32,011 bases of DNA from the NCBI GenBank assembly GCA_017518255.1, contig JAFWVK010000038.1, positions 1 to 32,011 of the forward strand. The letters are read 5' to 3'. Shown here in pieces: positions 7,542 to 15,483 of the stretch. The notes under the pieces were generated by a model that was not told the origin of the DNA, did not search any database, and saw nothing but the letters and a program-made list of their open reading frames with translations. This DNA comes from Oscillospiraceae bacterium (GTDB taxonomy: Bacteria; Bacillota; Clostridia; Oscillospirales; Ruminococcaceae). Position 1 is the first letter of the stretch. The number at the start of each line of letters is the position of its first letter. Position numbers and translations under genes: made by a program.

Positions 7542-9281
7542 TCAGGCTTTTTCAGGCAGTTCCTCGCTCTGGAGCGCATCATAGTTCACAGAGCCGGTAC
7601 GAACTTTGATTACACGCTCGACCGGATAAATGAAGATCTTGCCGTCGCCGACCTGACCGGTATACAGCACCTCGCGGGCTGTCTTGACAACCGTATCGAC
7701 CGGAACCTTGCAGACAACGATTTCCGCCTTGATCTTCGGGTGCAGCGTTGCGCTCATCTTTGCGCCGCGGTAATAGCTGTTCGACTTCTGGATGCCGCAG
7801 CCCATAACATTCGTCACCGTAACGCCGGTGATGCCGATGCGTTCCATCGCGTGAATGAAGTGGTGCAGCTTCTCCTGATTGAATACAATCGCTATTTTTG
7901 TCATCTTCGGCGCCTTGACGTCGTTCAGAATATTGTTCTCTACCGGAACCGCCTCATCAGCCGGAACCGTGCTGACGCTCTTGGCATCGCTCTTGACATA
8001 GCCTGCAATCGCTGCTTCGCTCATGGCAGGCATAAAGTCTGCATAGGAGCTGACCAGACCGTGCTCTGTCGCATCCATGCCGAGGATTTCCTCCTGTTCG
8101 GATGCGCGGAGGCCGACCGTATGCTTGATAATCTGGAATACAATCGTCATCATAACAGCCGTCCATCCGGCGACTGCCGCAAAACCAAGCAGCTGCTTGC
8201 CGAGCAGATCGAATCCGCCGCCGTAGAACAGACCGTTCATGGTATCATTGCCCGGAACCGACGTGGTTGCAAACAGACCGACCGCAATCGTACCCCAGAT
8301 GCCGTTCATCATATGAACCGCAACCGCACCGACCGGATCGTCGATATGCAGCACATAGTCGAGCAGCCACACGCCGAAGCAGACAAGCAGTCCGGAGACA
8401 ATGCCGACAATACCGGAGCCTGCGACATCCATGACGTCACAGCCGGCGGTGATGCCGACCAGACCTGCCAGAGAGGCATTCAGGCACATCGAAACATCGG
8501 GCTTGCCGTATTTGACCCATGTAAAGATCATGCAGGTGACAGTTGCAACTGCCGGGGCAATCGTCGTTGTGACGAAAACGGAAGCGAGCTGACCGGTACT
8601 GGTACATGCAGCGCCGTTAAAGCCGTACCAGCCGAACCAGAGAATGAAACATCCCAGTGCGCCGAGTGTCAGGTTATGACCGGGGATTGCGTTCGGCTGC
8701 ACCTTGCCGTCAGCCTTCTTGCTGAATTTGCCGATACGCGGTCCGAGAATCTTTGCGCCGACCAGTGCGGCGATACCGCCGACCATGTGGATTGCGCAGG
8801 AACCGGCGAAATCGTGGAAGCCGAGGTCTGCGAGCCAGCCGCCGCCCCAGATCCAGTGCGCTTCAATCGGATAAACCAGCGCGCTGATGATGCCGGAGTA
8901 AATGCAGTAGGACAGGAACTTGGTACGCTCTGCCATTGCGCCGGAAACGATTGTCGCAGCTGTTGCGCAGAACACCAGATTGAATACGAAATTCGACCAG
9001 TCGAAGTTTTCGTATGCGGTAAATACGTCAAAACCGGGCTTGCCGATCAGTCCGCAGGCATCCTCGCCCATGAACAGTCCGAAACCGATCAGCACGAACA
9101 TCGGGGTGCCGATACAGAAGTCCATGAGGTTTTTCATAATGATGTTGGCGGCATTCTTTGCACGGGTAAAGCCCGTTTCCACCATCGCAAAGCCCGCCTG
9201 CATAAAGAACACGAGTGCAGCGCCGATCAGAAACCAGATCGCAAATACTTCGCTGTCTACCGTTTGAATGATATCGTTCAT
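7542..9281 (-). CDS. Ammonium transporter fused to a C-terminal P-II signalling domain
   Basis: A 579-residue membrane protein. Residues 1-400 are an Amt/Mep/Rh channel of about eleven helices with the twin pore histidines at His165 (SCAIHMVGG) and His323 (AVHMMNG). After a roughly 50-residue linker, residues 460-565 form a P-II (GlnK/GlnB-like) domain: MTKIAIVF at its start, a T-loop YYRGAKMSATLHPK and the nucleotide-binding GDGKIF segment. The residue aligned with Tyr51, the uridylylation site of enteric P-II, is Met509, so control by uridylylation is not expected; ATP/ADP and 2-oxoglutarate sensing remain possible. The fused P-II would gate its own channel, or another in the trimer. GGAGG precedes the ATG. 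Gene context is glutamate synthase, the next step for the imported ammonium. Confidence 0.95.
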   Translation of the reverse strand: MNDIIQTVDSEVFAIWFLIGAALVFFMQAGFAMVETGFTRAKNAANIIMKNLMDFCIGTPMFVLIGFGLFMGEDACGLIGKPGFDVFTAYENFDWSNFVFNLVFCATAATIVSGAMAERTKFLSYCIYSGIISALVYPIEAHWIWGGGWLADLGFHDFAGSCAIHMVGGIAALVGAKILGPRIGKFSKKADGKVQPNAIPGHNLTLGALGCFILWFGWYGFNGAACTSTGQLASVFVTTTIAPAVATVTCMIFTWVKYGKPDVSMCLNASLAGLVGITAGCDVMDVAGSGIVGIVSGLLVCFGVWLLDYVLHIDDPVGAVAVHMMNGIWGTIAVGLFATTSVPGNDTMNGLFYGGGFDLLGKQLLGFAAVAGWTAVMMTIVFQIIKHTVGLRASEQEEILGMDATEHGLVSSYADFMPAMSEAAIAGYVKSDAKSVSTVPADEAVPVENNILNDVKAPKMTKIAIVFNQEKLHHFIHAMERIGITGVTVTNVMGCGIQKSNSYYRGAKMSATLHPKIKAEIVVCKVPVDTVVKTAREVLYTGQVGDGKIFIYPVERVIKVRTGSVNYDALQSEELPEKA

Positions 9282-9336
9282 AAATCATTCCTCCATTTCC
9301 TTGATTTTGGATGGCTGAATACGGAAAAAGAAAAGA

Positions 9337-9458
9337 GTGCGCGATACCGGTTTTCGGTATCACGCACCCCGTTGTGCATAAATTCCGCAGACAGCGCTTC
9401 ACATTTCGCGCTGATGTGAAAACAGATAAGGCTGCGGCATCTTCCGATTTCCGCAGCC
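9337..9458 (-). promoter_or_regulatory. Structured leader of amt-P-II with terminator and interleaved helices
   Basis: In transcript order: hairpin GGCTGCGG/CCGCAGCC (9451-9458 with 9430-9437); two perfect dyads in interleaved order, TTCACAT/ATGTGAA (9414-9420 with 9398-9404) and CAGCGC/GCGCTG (9408-9413 with 9392-9397), so each excludes the other unless they form a pseudoknot; a second CTGCGGAA (9383-9390) that could compete for the first hairpin; then a 13-position stem GTGCG-GATACCG (9337-9349 with 9355-9367, one mismatch) followed by TCTTTTCTTTTTC. The last is a convincing intrinsic terminator ahead of the amt ribosome binding site. The arrangement suggests conditional termination; the ligand or protein is unknown. 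Confidence 0.65.
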
Positions 9459-9477
9459 CCTTTGCTGTTCTGATGGC

Positions 9478-9506
9478 AGTATAGCATATTGTGAAAGATT
9501 TGTCAA
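9478..9506 (-). promoter_or_regulatory. Promoter of amt-P-II
   Basis: Minus-strand TTGACA (9501-9506), 17 bases, TATACT (9478-9483). Over the 29 bases spanning both boxes it matches the glutamate synthase promoter at all but three positions. Upstream of it are a small dyad CTGCATT/AATGCAG (9515-9532) and an odd-centred AT palindrome GTATAAA-T-TTTATAC (9532-9546), possible operator or upstream-element DNA. Confidence 0.85.
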
Positions 9507-9609
9507 GCCTTTTTCTGCATTTCGGAATGCAGTATAAATTTTATACGCTGATTATGTATATTTTTCGTCAAAACAGTTTATCTGTCAGTCAGTTTTCCGA
9601 CATCCGGAA

Positions 9610-12600
9610 TCAGTCGGCAAAGTATCTGACGCCGCTCTCAAAGATCTTCTGATCCTTTTCGCCGGGAACATTCTTGCAGACCTCGCTGCCGATTCGCTCA
9701 CTGTGTCCCATTTTTCCGAGAACTCTGCCGTCCGGAGAGGAAATGCCTTCGATTGCATCCACGGAGCTGTTCGGATTAAACCGGATATCCATGGTCGGTC
9801 TGCCGGAAAGATCGACATACTGTGTTGCAATCTGACCGTTTCCTGCCATTCTCTGAAGCAGCGAGCCGGAGGCGATAAAGCGTCCCTCGCCGTGAGAAAT
9901 CGGAATCGTGTGCAGATCACCGACCTCGCAGGCAGACAGCCACGGCGATTTATTGGAAGCAATGCGCGTTGTAACCATCATGCTCTGGTGACGGGCAATC
10001 GTATTGAACGTCAGAGTCGGAGAGTTTTCGCTCATATCGGTAATCTCACCGTAGGGAACCAGCCCCAGCTTGACAAGCGCCTGGAAGCCGTTGCAGATGC
10101 CGAGCATCAGACCGTCGCGCTCCTTCAGCAGTTTATGCACTGCTTCCGTCACGCTCGGATTCCGGAAGAATGCCGTAATGAACTTGCCCGAACCGTCCGG
10201 TTCGTCGCCGCCGGAGAAACCGCCGGGAATCATAATCATCTGCGAATTGTTAATTGCTTTCACTGCTGCGGCAACCGATTCCTCAATCGCGGAAGCGGTC
10301 AGATTCCGGATGACCAGAACCTCCGGTACCGCACCTGCGCGCTCAAATGCGCGTGCGGTATCGTATTCGCAGTTGGTTCCGGGGAAAACCGGAATCAGAA
10401 CACGCGGCTTTGCAATCTTTACGGCAGGCTTCGGGCGGCTGTTCGCCTTATGCGCATAGGACTCAATGGTTGCAAATGCGGTTTTAATCCGGCACGGGAA
10501 AACGGATTCAAGCTTGCTTTCCCATGCTTTTTGCAGCGTATCAAGGCTGATTGTCTGTGTATCGCTGAAAATCTTATACTGTCCGGTTGTACGTCCGATT
10601 ACTTCCTCGCCCTTCTTCGCGGCGCCCTTCAGTTCAACGATAAACGAACCGGGACACGGATCGAACAGCACACGCTCCGGAAGTGTTTTGGTAAATTCAA
10701 AGCCGATGTGATTGCCGAACGCCATTTTCGCGATACCTTCCGCAACACCGCCGTTGGAAACCGTCCAGACAGCCTTTGCGCGGCCGTCGGAAATAATCTG
10801 CTCCAGCTGATCGAATACCGATCTGACGCTTTCCCAGTTGGGAATTCCGCTGCTACTGTATTCCGGAGAAATCCGGATAACCGTGCTGCCGGATTCCTTG
10901 AATTCCGTTGAAACGACGCGCTTTGTATCCGATGTCGAAACGGCAAACGAAACCAGTGTCGGCGGTACGTCGATATCTTCAAATGTACCGGACATGGAGT
11001 CTTTTCCGCCGATGGATGCGCAGGAAAGCTCCATCTGTGCGCGGAATGCACCCAGCAGCGCAGAAAAAGGCTGTCCCCAGCGCTTCGGATTGTTCTGCGT
11101 GCGCTCAAAATACTCCTGGAAGGTCAGCCAGCACTGATGCCACGAGCCGCCTGCCGCAATCACTTTTGCAACCGATTCGATCACTGCATAAATCGCGCCG
11201 TGATACGGAGAATGCTCGGAGATGACCGGCTGGAAGCCCCACGCCATAATTGAGCAGGTAGAGGTATCGCCTTTCAGAACCGGAATTTTTGCAGCCATAG
11301 CCTGAGAAGGCGTCAGCTGATATACACCGCCGTAGGGCATCAGAACCGTGCCGGCGCCGATTGTCGAATCGAATTTCTCGACCAGACCCTTCTGCGAGCA
11401 GACATTCAGGCTGCCCATCAGCTCGCGCCATCCGTCAGGCGTATCCTCAAAGCGTTCATCGCGTTCCGGCATTTTCGTCGGAACCGCGGCAATTACGTTT
11501 GTATGCTTCTCGGCGCCGTTTGAATTCAGGAATTCACGGGAAAGATCGACAATTGTTTTGCCGTTCCAGTTCATCCGGAGACGGTTTGTATCGGTCGCCT
11601 TTGCGACTACAGTTGCAAGGAGGTTTTCCTTTTCGGCTGCTGCCATAAAAGCTTCGACATCCTCCGGCGCAACCACGACCGCCATTCTCTCCTGAGATTC
11701 CGAAATGGCAAGCTCGGTACCGTCAAGGCCGTCATATTTCTTCGGAACGGCGTTCAGGTCAATTTCCAGACCGTCGGTCAGCTCGCCGATTGCAACCGAA
11801 ACACCGCCTGCGCCGAAGTCATTGCAGCGCTTAATCAGCTTCGTGACTGCGGGATCGCGGAACAGTCTTTGCAGCTTGCGCTCTTCGGGCGGATTTCCCT
11901 TCTGAACCTCTGCGCCGCAGTGTGTCAGCGATTCCAGCGTATGCGACTTCGAGGAACCGGTAGCACCGCCGCAGCCGTCTCTGCCGGTTTTTCCGCCGAG
12001 CAGAATAATCACATCGCCCGGAACAGGACGCTCTCTGCGGATGTTTTCAGCAGGAGCAGCGCCGACAACCGCGCCGATCTCCATGCGCTTTGCGACATAT
12101 CCCGGATGATAGACCTCCGTCACATGACCGGTTGCAAGACCGATCTGATTGCCGTAGGAGCTGTAACCGTTTGCGGCACCGACGGTAATCTTTCTCTGCG
12201 GAAGCTTACCCGGAATCGTGTCGGCAACCGGTGTCAGCGGATTGCCCGCACCGGTCACGCGCATCGCCTGATAGACATAGCTTCTGCCGGAGAGCGGGTC
12301 GCGGATTGCACCGCCGAGGCAGGTCGCCGCACCGCCGAACGGTTCAATTTCCGTCGGATGATTGTGCGTCTCATTTTTGAACATGAGAATCCAGTCTTCC
12401 TGCCCGTGATCGGTATCAATCTGAATCTTCACCGAGCAGGCATTGATTTCCTCGCTCTCATCCAAAGCCGGAATTTTTCCGTCCGCCTTGAGCTTCCGCA
12501 TTGCCATCGTCGCCATATCCATCAGCGTGACAGGCTTATTCTCTCTTCCGAGCTCCTTGCGAATCCGCAGATACTCGTCATAGGCATCCTGAATATAAGG

Positions 12601-13323
12601 GGTATCAATCTTTACCTTGTCAATCGTCGTCAAAAAGGTTGTATGACGGCAGTGATCGCTCCAGTATGTATCAATCATCCTGATTTCGGTGATTGTCGGG
12701 TCGCGCTGCTCGGTATCGCGGAAATAGCTCTGGCAAAAAGCCACGTCATCGAGGTCCATTGCAAGACCGTACTTTTTCAGGAAAGCCGCTCTGCCCTTTG
12801 CATCCAGCCCGGTAAAGCCGGTCAGGGTTTCAACGGACTCCGGCACGGCATAATTGGTATCCAGTGAATCCACCGGTTCCAATGAAGCCTCACGGCTCTC
12901 GACCGGGTTAATGAGATACGCTTTCAGCCGTTCAAAATCCTGGTCGGAAACAGTACCGGAGATGATGTAGACACGGGCATTCCGGACACGGCAGCGTTCT
13001 TTTCCGTTGAGAATCTGAATACACTGTTCACAGGAATCGGCACGCTGATCGAACTGTCCGGGGAGATATTCCACGGCAAACACCCGCTCGCCGTTGGAAA
13101 GCAGCGGAAGCTTTGCATAGACATAATCGACAGCCGGCTCCGAAAAGACCGTCGGGACGGCGCGCTGAAAATCCTCCTCCTCAATATGATCGGCATCGTA
13201 ACGGTTCAATACGCGGACTCCCATTACGTCCAGACGCAGCGCCGTGCGGAGATCGGAAAGCACAGACTGCGCTTCTGCCGCAAACTGCGGCTTTTTTTCC
13301 GTATAAATCCGGTAAACTGCCAT
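9610..13323 (-). CDS. purL: Phosphoribosylformylglycinamidine synthase, single-chain
   Basis: Fourth step of de novo purine synthesis: FGAR, glutamine and ATP to FGAM. The 1237-residue product combines the synthetase halves with a C-terminal class I glutaminase domain, unlike the three-protein PurS/PurL/PurQ system of Bacillus. Visible motifs are ETHNHPTEIEPFGGAATCLGG in the synthetase, VLIPVFPGTNCEYD at the start of the glutaminase domain, the nucleophile elbow GICNGFQ and the catalytic PISHGEGRF. The start at 13323 (MAVYRIY) is chosen because GGAGG lies 11 bases before it; a longer frame to 13377 would place that site inside the gene. It lies 57 bases after mtaB and is probably co-transcribed with it. 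Confidence 0.96.
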   Translation of the reverse strand: MAVYRIYTEKKPQFAAEAQSVLSDLRTALRLDVMGVRVLNRYDADHIEEEDFQRAVPTVFSEPAVDYVYAKLPLLSNGERVFAVEYLPGQFDQRADSCEQCIQILNGKERCRVRNARVYIISGTVSDQDFERLKAYLINPVESREASLEPVDSLDTNYAVPESVETLTGFTGLDAKGRAAFLKKYGLAMDLDDVAFCQSYFRDTEQRDPTITEIRMIDTYWSDHCRHTTFLTTIDKVKIDTPYIQDAYDEYLRIRKELGRENKPVTLMDMATMAMRKLKADGKIPALDESEEINACSVKIQIDTDHGQEDWILMFKNETHNHPTEIEPFGGAATCLGGAIRDPLSGRSYVYQAMRVTGAGNPLTPVADTIPGKLPQRKITVGAANGYSSYGNQIGLATGHVTEVYHPGYVAKRMEIGAVVGAAPAENIRRERPVPGDVIILLGGKTGRDGCGGATGSSKSHTLESLTHCGAEVQKGNPPEERKLQRLFRDPAVTKLIKRCNDFGAGGVSVAIGELTDGLEIDLNAVPKKYDGLDGTELAISESQERMAVVVAPEDVEAFMAAAEKENLLATVVAKATDTNRLRMNWNGKTIVDLSREFLNSNGAEKHTNVIAAVPTKMPERDERFEDTPDGWRELMGSLNVCSQKGLVEKFDSTIGAGTVLMPYGGVYQLTPSQAMAAKIPVLKGDTSTCSIMAWGFQPVISEHSPYHGAIYAVIESVAKVIAAGGSWHQCWLTFQEYFERTQNNPKRWGQPFSALLGAFRAQMELSCASIGGKDSMSGTFEDIDVPPTLVSFAVSTSDTKRVVSTEFKESGSTVIRISPEYSSSGIPNWESVRSVFDQLEQIISDGRAKAVWTVSNGGVAEGIAKMAFGNHIGFEFTKTLPERVLFDPCPGSFIVELKGAAKKGEEVIGRTTGQYKIFSDTQTISLDTLQKAWESKLESVFPCRIKTAFATIESYAHKANSRPKPAVKIAKPRVLIPVFPGTNCEYDTARAFERAGAVPEVLVIRNLTASAIEESVAAAVKAINNSQMIMIPGGFSGGDEPDGSGKFITAFFRNPSVTEAVHKLLKERDGLMLGICNGFQALVKLGLVPYGEITDMSENSPTLTFNTIARHQSMMVTTRIASNKSPWLSACEVGDLHTIPISHGEGRFIASGSLLQRMAGNGQIATQYVDLSGRPTMDIRFNPNSSVDAIEGISSPDGRVLGKMGHSERIGSEVCKNVPGEKDQKIFESGVRYFAD

Positions 13324-13380
13324 GAATGAATCAGCCTCCATTTTTATAATATTACCTGATAAAATCCGTTCGGACACAGG

Positions 13381-14688
13381 TCAGCCGTCAGCACGCACGC
13401 TTCCGGTGACACAGTCATCCTCATACCCTTCTATTGTAACACAAATCAGCGAATTCTGCAAACCCTTTTCTGCATTTTCCGCAAAAATTTTCACAAGTGT
13501 ACCATCCGGCATATGTCCTTGTGAATATCGCTGTGCATTTTGCTCTTTTTCGCCTTCGACCAGCACAGAAACCGTTTGTCCGACAAAGCGGGAAAGGTGC
13601 TTCCGGCGGATGGCATCTGCAACAGCTTTCAGCTTCGCGGCACGGGCAGTTTTGACAGTCTGCGGAATCTGATCGGGAAATGCCGCAGCCCTGGTTCCCT
13701 CTCGCCGGGAATACGGAAAAACATGAACCTTCGCAAAGCCGATCTCCTGCACAAAATCAAGTGTTTCCTGAAATTCCGCTTCGCTCTCCCCCGGAAAGCC
13801 TACAATGACATCCGTTGTCAGCGCAGCCTGCGGAAACAGGGCATGAATCTGCTCCGCAAGCGCACGGAAATCCCCGGATGTATAGCGGCGGTTCATGCGC
13901 TTCAGAACGGTATCGCTGCCGCTTTGCAGGGAAAGGTGAAACTGCGGACAGAATTTTTCGCAGGATGCAAGCTGTTCGAGTGTCCGGATATCCAGACGCT
14001 CCGGTTCCAGCGAACCGAGCCGGACACGGCAGAACTGTTCCTGCTCCGCACAGATCCGGACAGCATCGTATAAAGACTGTCCGGTATCTGTCCCGAAAAA
14101 GCCGAGGTTGATGCCGGTCAGAACAATTTCACGGAAGCCCTGTGCCGCAAGGGAGGCAGCCTCCTCCCGCAGACGTTCCGGAGACATGGAGCGGCATCTG
14201 CCGCGGGAATAGGGAATGATACAATAGCTGCAAAACTGATTGCAGCCGTCCTGAATTTTCAGGAAGGCTCTGGTCCGTGTCGTATCGGCACAAGGCAGCG
14301 GGGAAAAGGCATCCTCCTTCTGATAGGGCAGAATCACCTTTGTATCTCCGGATTCCGGCATCTGTGCAGATATCCATTCCGGAATCGCATCGCGGTTCTT
14401 GGTTCCCGTTACAAAATCCGCATCGGCAAAATCGTCGGAAGGAAAAGCCTGCGGCCAGCAGCCGGTCAGAATCAGCCGTGCCCCGGGATTTTTTCTGCGG
14501 ATGCTTCGCAGCTGCTGTTTTGTTTTGCGGACACTCTCCGCAGTCACCGCGCAGCTGTTGACAATCACGAAATCGGCAGATTCCGTCGAATCCGTTTCCT
14601 CATATCCTTTTGCACAAAGCATCTGCGCAAGCCCGGAGCTCTCTGTTTGATTCACCTTGCAGCCGAGCGTCATGATTTGAAATTTCAT
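13381..14688 (-). CDS. mtaB: tRNA (t6A37) methylthiotransferase, MtaB type
   Basis: Radical-SAM enzyme that converts t6A37 to ms2t6A37 in tRNAs reading ANN codons. The 435-residue protein has an N-terminal cluster domain (LGCKVNQTES near residue 8, NSCAVT, LTGCWPQ), the radical-SAM motif CNQFCSYCIIPYSRGR, and a C-terminal TRAM-like region. The LGCKVNQ signature separates MtaB from MiaB and RimO. The start at 14688 has CAGGAG seven bases upstream; an earlier ATG at 14712 has no such site. Its substrate modification depends on TsaD, which is encoded further along this window. Upstream DNA is AT-rich and shared with the oppositely transcribed HPr-like gene; no clear minus-strand promoter could be named. 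Confidence 0.93.
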   Translation of the reverse strand: MKFQIMTLGCKVNQTESSGLAQMLCAKGYEETDSTESADFVIVNSCAVTAESVRKTKQQLRSIRRKNPGARLILTGCWPQAFPSDDFADADFVTGTKNRDAIPEWISAQMPESGDTKVILPYQKEDAFSPLPCADTTRTRAFLKIQDGCNQFCSYCIIPYSRGRCRSMSPERLREEAASLAAQGFREIVLTGINLGFFGTDTGQSLYDAVRICAEQEQFCRVRLGSLEPERLDIRTLEQLASCEKFCPQFHLSLQSGSDTVLKRMNRRYTSGDFRALAEQIHALFPQAALTTDVIVGFPGESEAEFQETLDFVQEIGFAKVHVFPYSRREGTRAAAFPDQIPQTVKTARAAKLKAVADAIRRKHLSRFVGQTVSVLVEGEKEQNAQRYSQGHMPDGTLVKIFAENAEKGLQNSLICVTIEGYEDDCVTGSVRADG

Positions 14689-14823
14689 AGGCATCTCCTG
14701 TATAAACTGCACAAATTCAACATCAACGCATTGTGCAGTGCTTACAATTTATGATTCATGTAAAAAAGAAACGCGAAAAGTGTTGAAAAAACCGTTCAGG
14801 TATACAAACTGTATTGAATTTGC

Positions 14824-14852
14824 TTGACAAATCGCCTTTTCAGTGATATATT
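14824..14852 (+). promoter_or_regulatory. Promoter of the HPr-like gene
   Basis: TTGACA (14824-14829), 17-base spacer, TATATT (14847-14852). Predicted start near 14859, leaving a leader of about 155 bases. The leader includes AGGGT/ACCCT near its 5' end and a run of eight C at 14928-14935; no known riboswitch was recognised. The rest of the 14689-15013 interval holds no gene that I can support. Confidence 0.8.
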
Positions 14853-15013
14853 TGTCGTAGGGTGAGTTCATGACAACCCTCCAAAACGATTACGGTGCGC
14901 GGGAGCCTCGCATACAACGTCCTGTGTCCCCCCCCTCTCGTCACAGCGGCGCGCGCAGCGTCCCCGTCCACCACCTGTTTTTTTCAGGGAATACTTTAAG
15001 TGAGGTATTTACG

Positions 15014-15262
15014 ATGGCTGTTATGTCCGTTTTTCTGCCGGAAATCGCAGATGTTGCGGAATTCGTCAACATCATGTCTCAGTTCCCCTATGAAGCACAG
15101 CTTCATGTCGGAAGTTATTCCGTCGATGCAAAATCCATTATGGGCATTTTCACGCTTGACCGTGAACAGCCGCTTCAGCTGGAACTCCGGACCAATAACG
15201 AAGCTGCACTGAATCAGCTTTCCGCAGGTCTGGGCAGATTCCTTTACAAGCCGGTTCACTGA
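15014..15262 (+). CDS. HPr-like domain protein lacking the phosphorylatable histidine
   Basis: An 82-residue protein whose centre matches the second half of HPr: a beta strand, then VDAKSIMGIFTLD, which corresponds to the V-N-x-K-S-I-M-G-x-M-x-L block containing the regulatory serine (Ser46 in Bacillus HPr). The region where HPr has G-x-H-A-R-P reads FLPEIADVAEF, with no histidine, so it cannot act as an ordinary PTS phosphocarrier. It may be a Crh-like regulator or simply a retained fold; its role is unknown. The start follows GAGGT nine to ten bases upstream. The frame is open back to an ATG at 14870, but those 48 codons look unlike the gene. It is one of two plus-strand genes here and is followed by a strong terminator. 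Confidence 0.85.
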   Translation: MAVMSVFLPEIADVAEFVNIMSQFPYEAQLHVGSYSVDAKSIMGIFTLDREQPLQLELRTNNEAALNQLSAGLGRFLYKPVH

Positions 15263-15371
15263 TCCGGTTTTTACACTGATCTTTTCTTTCCGGGAGGCAT
15301 AAGCCGCTCCCAGAATCCCCCTTTTTTCATGTTGCTCCTCATGCTTTGCCAGAGGAGCAAACAAACTCTGG

Positions 15372-15420
15372 CGTATCGTTCTTCGCGGGAAAACTGCGAA
15401 GAATGATACGTATTTTTTAT
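15372..15420 (+). terminator. Intrinsic terminator of the HPr-like gene
   Basis: A 15-position stem, CGTATCGTTCTTCGC (15372-15386) with its complement (15396-15410), one G-U pair, a nine-base loop, then TATTTTTTAT. Confidence 0.92.
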
Positions 15421-15430
15421 CTTCTTATAC

Positions 15431-15469
15431 ATAACGCATATCCGCAGTTGCTTTGCGGATATGCGTTAT
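15431..15469. terminator. Second long hairpin between the convergent genes
   Basis: A perfect 16-pair stem ATAACGCATATCCGCA (15431-15446) with 15454-15469 and a seven-base loop. It lies 15 bases past the stop of the convergent DHHW gene. Neither side carries a strong T-tract, so it may be a back-up terminator or a transcript 3'-end protector, possibly for the minus strand. Confidence 0.6.
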
Positions 15470-15483
15470 TTGCTTCAGGATTC

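Noticed and set aside
7252..9458. ANTAR-type double-hairpin antiterminator sites in the nitrogen leaders
   Set aside because: The paired six-base loops with A at position 1 and G at position 4 could not be found in either leader.
9278..9487. 69-codon minus-strand frame in the amt leader
   Set aside because: No ribosome binding site or family; its bases are explained by the leader helices and terminator.
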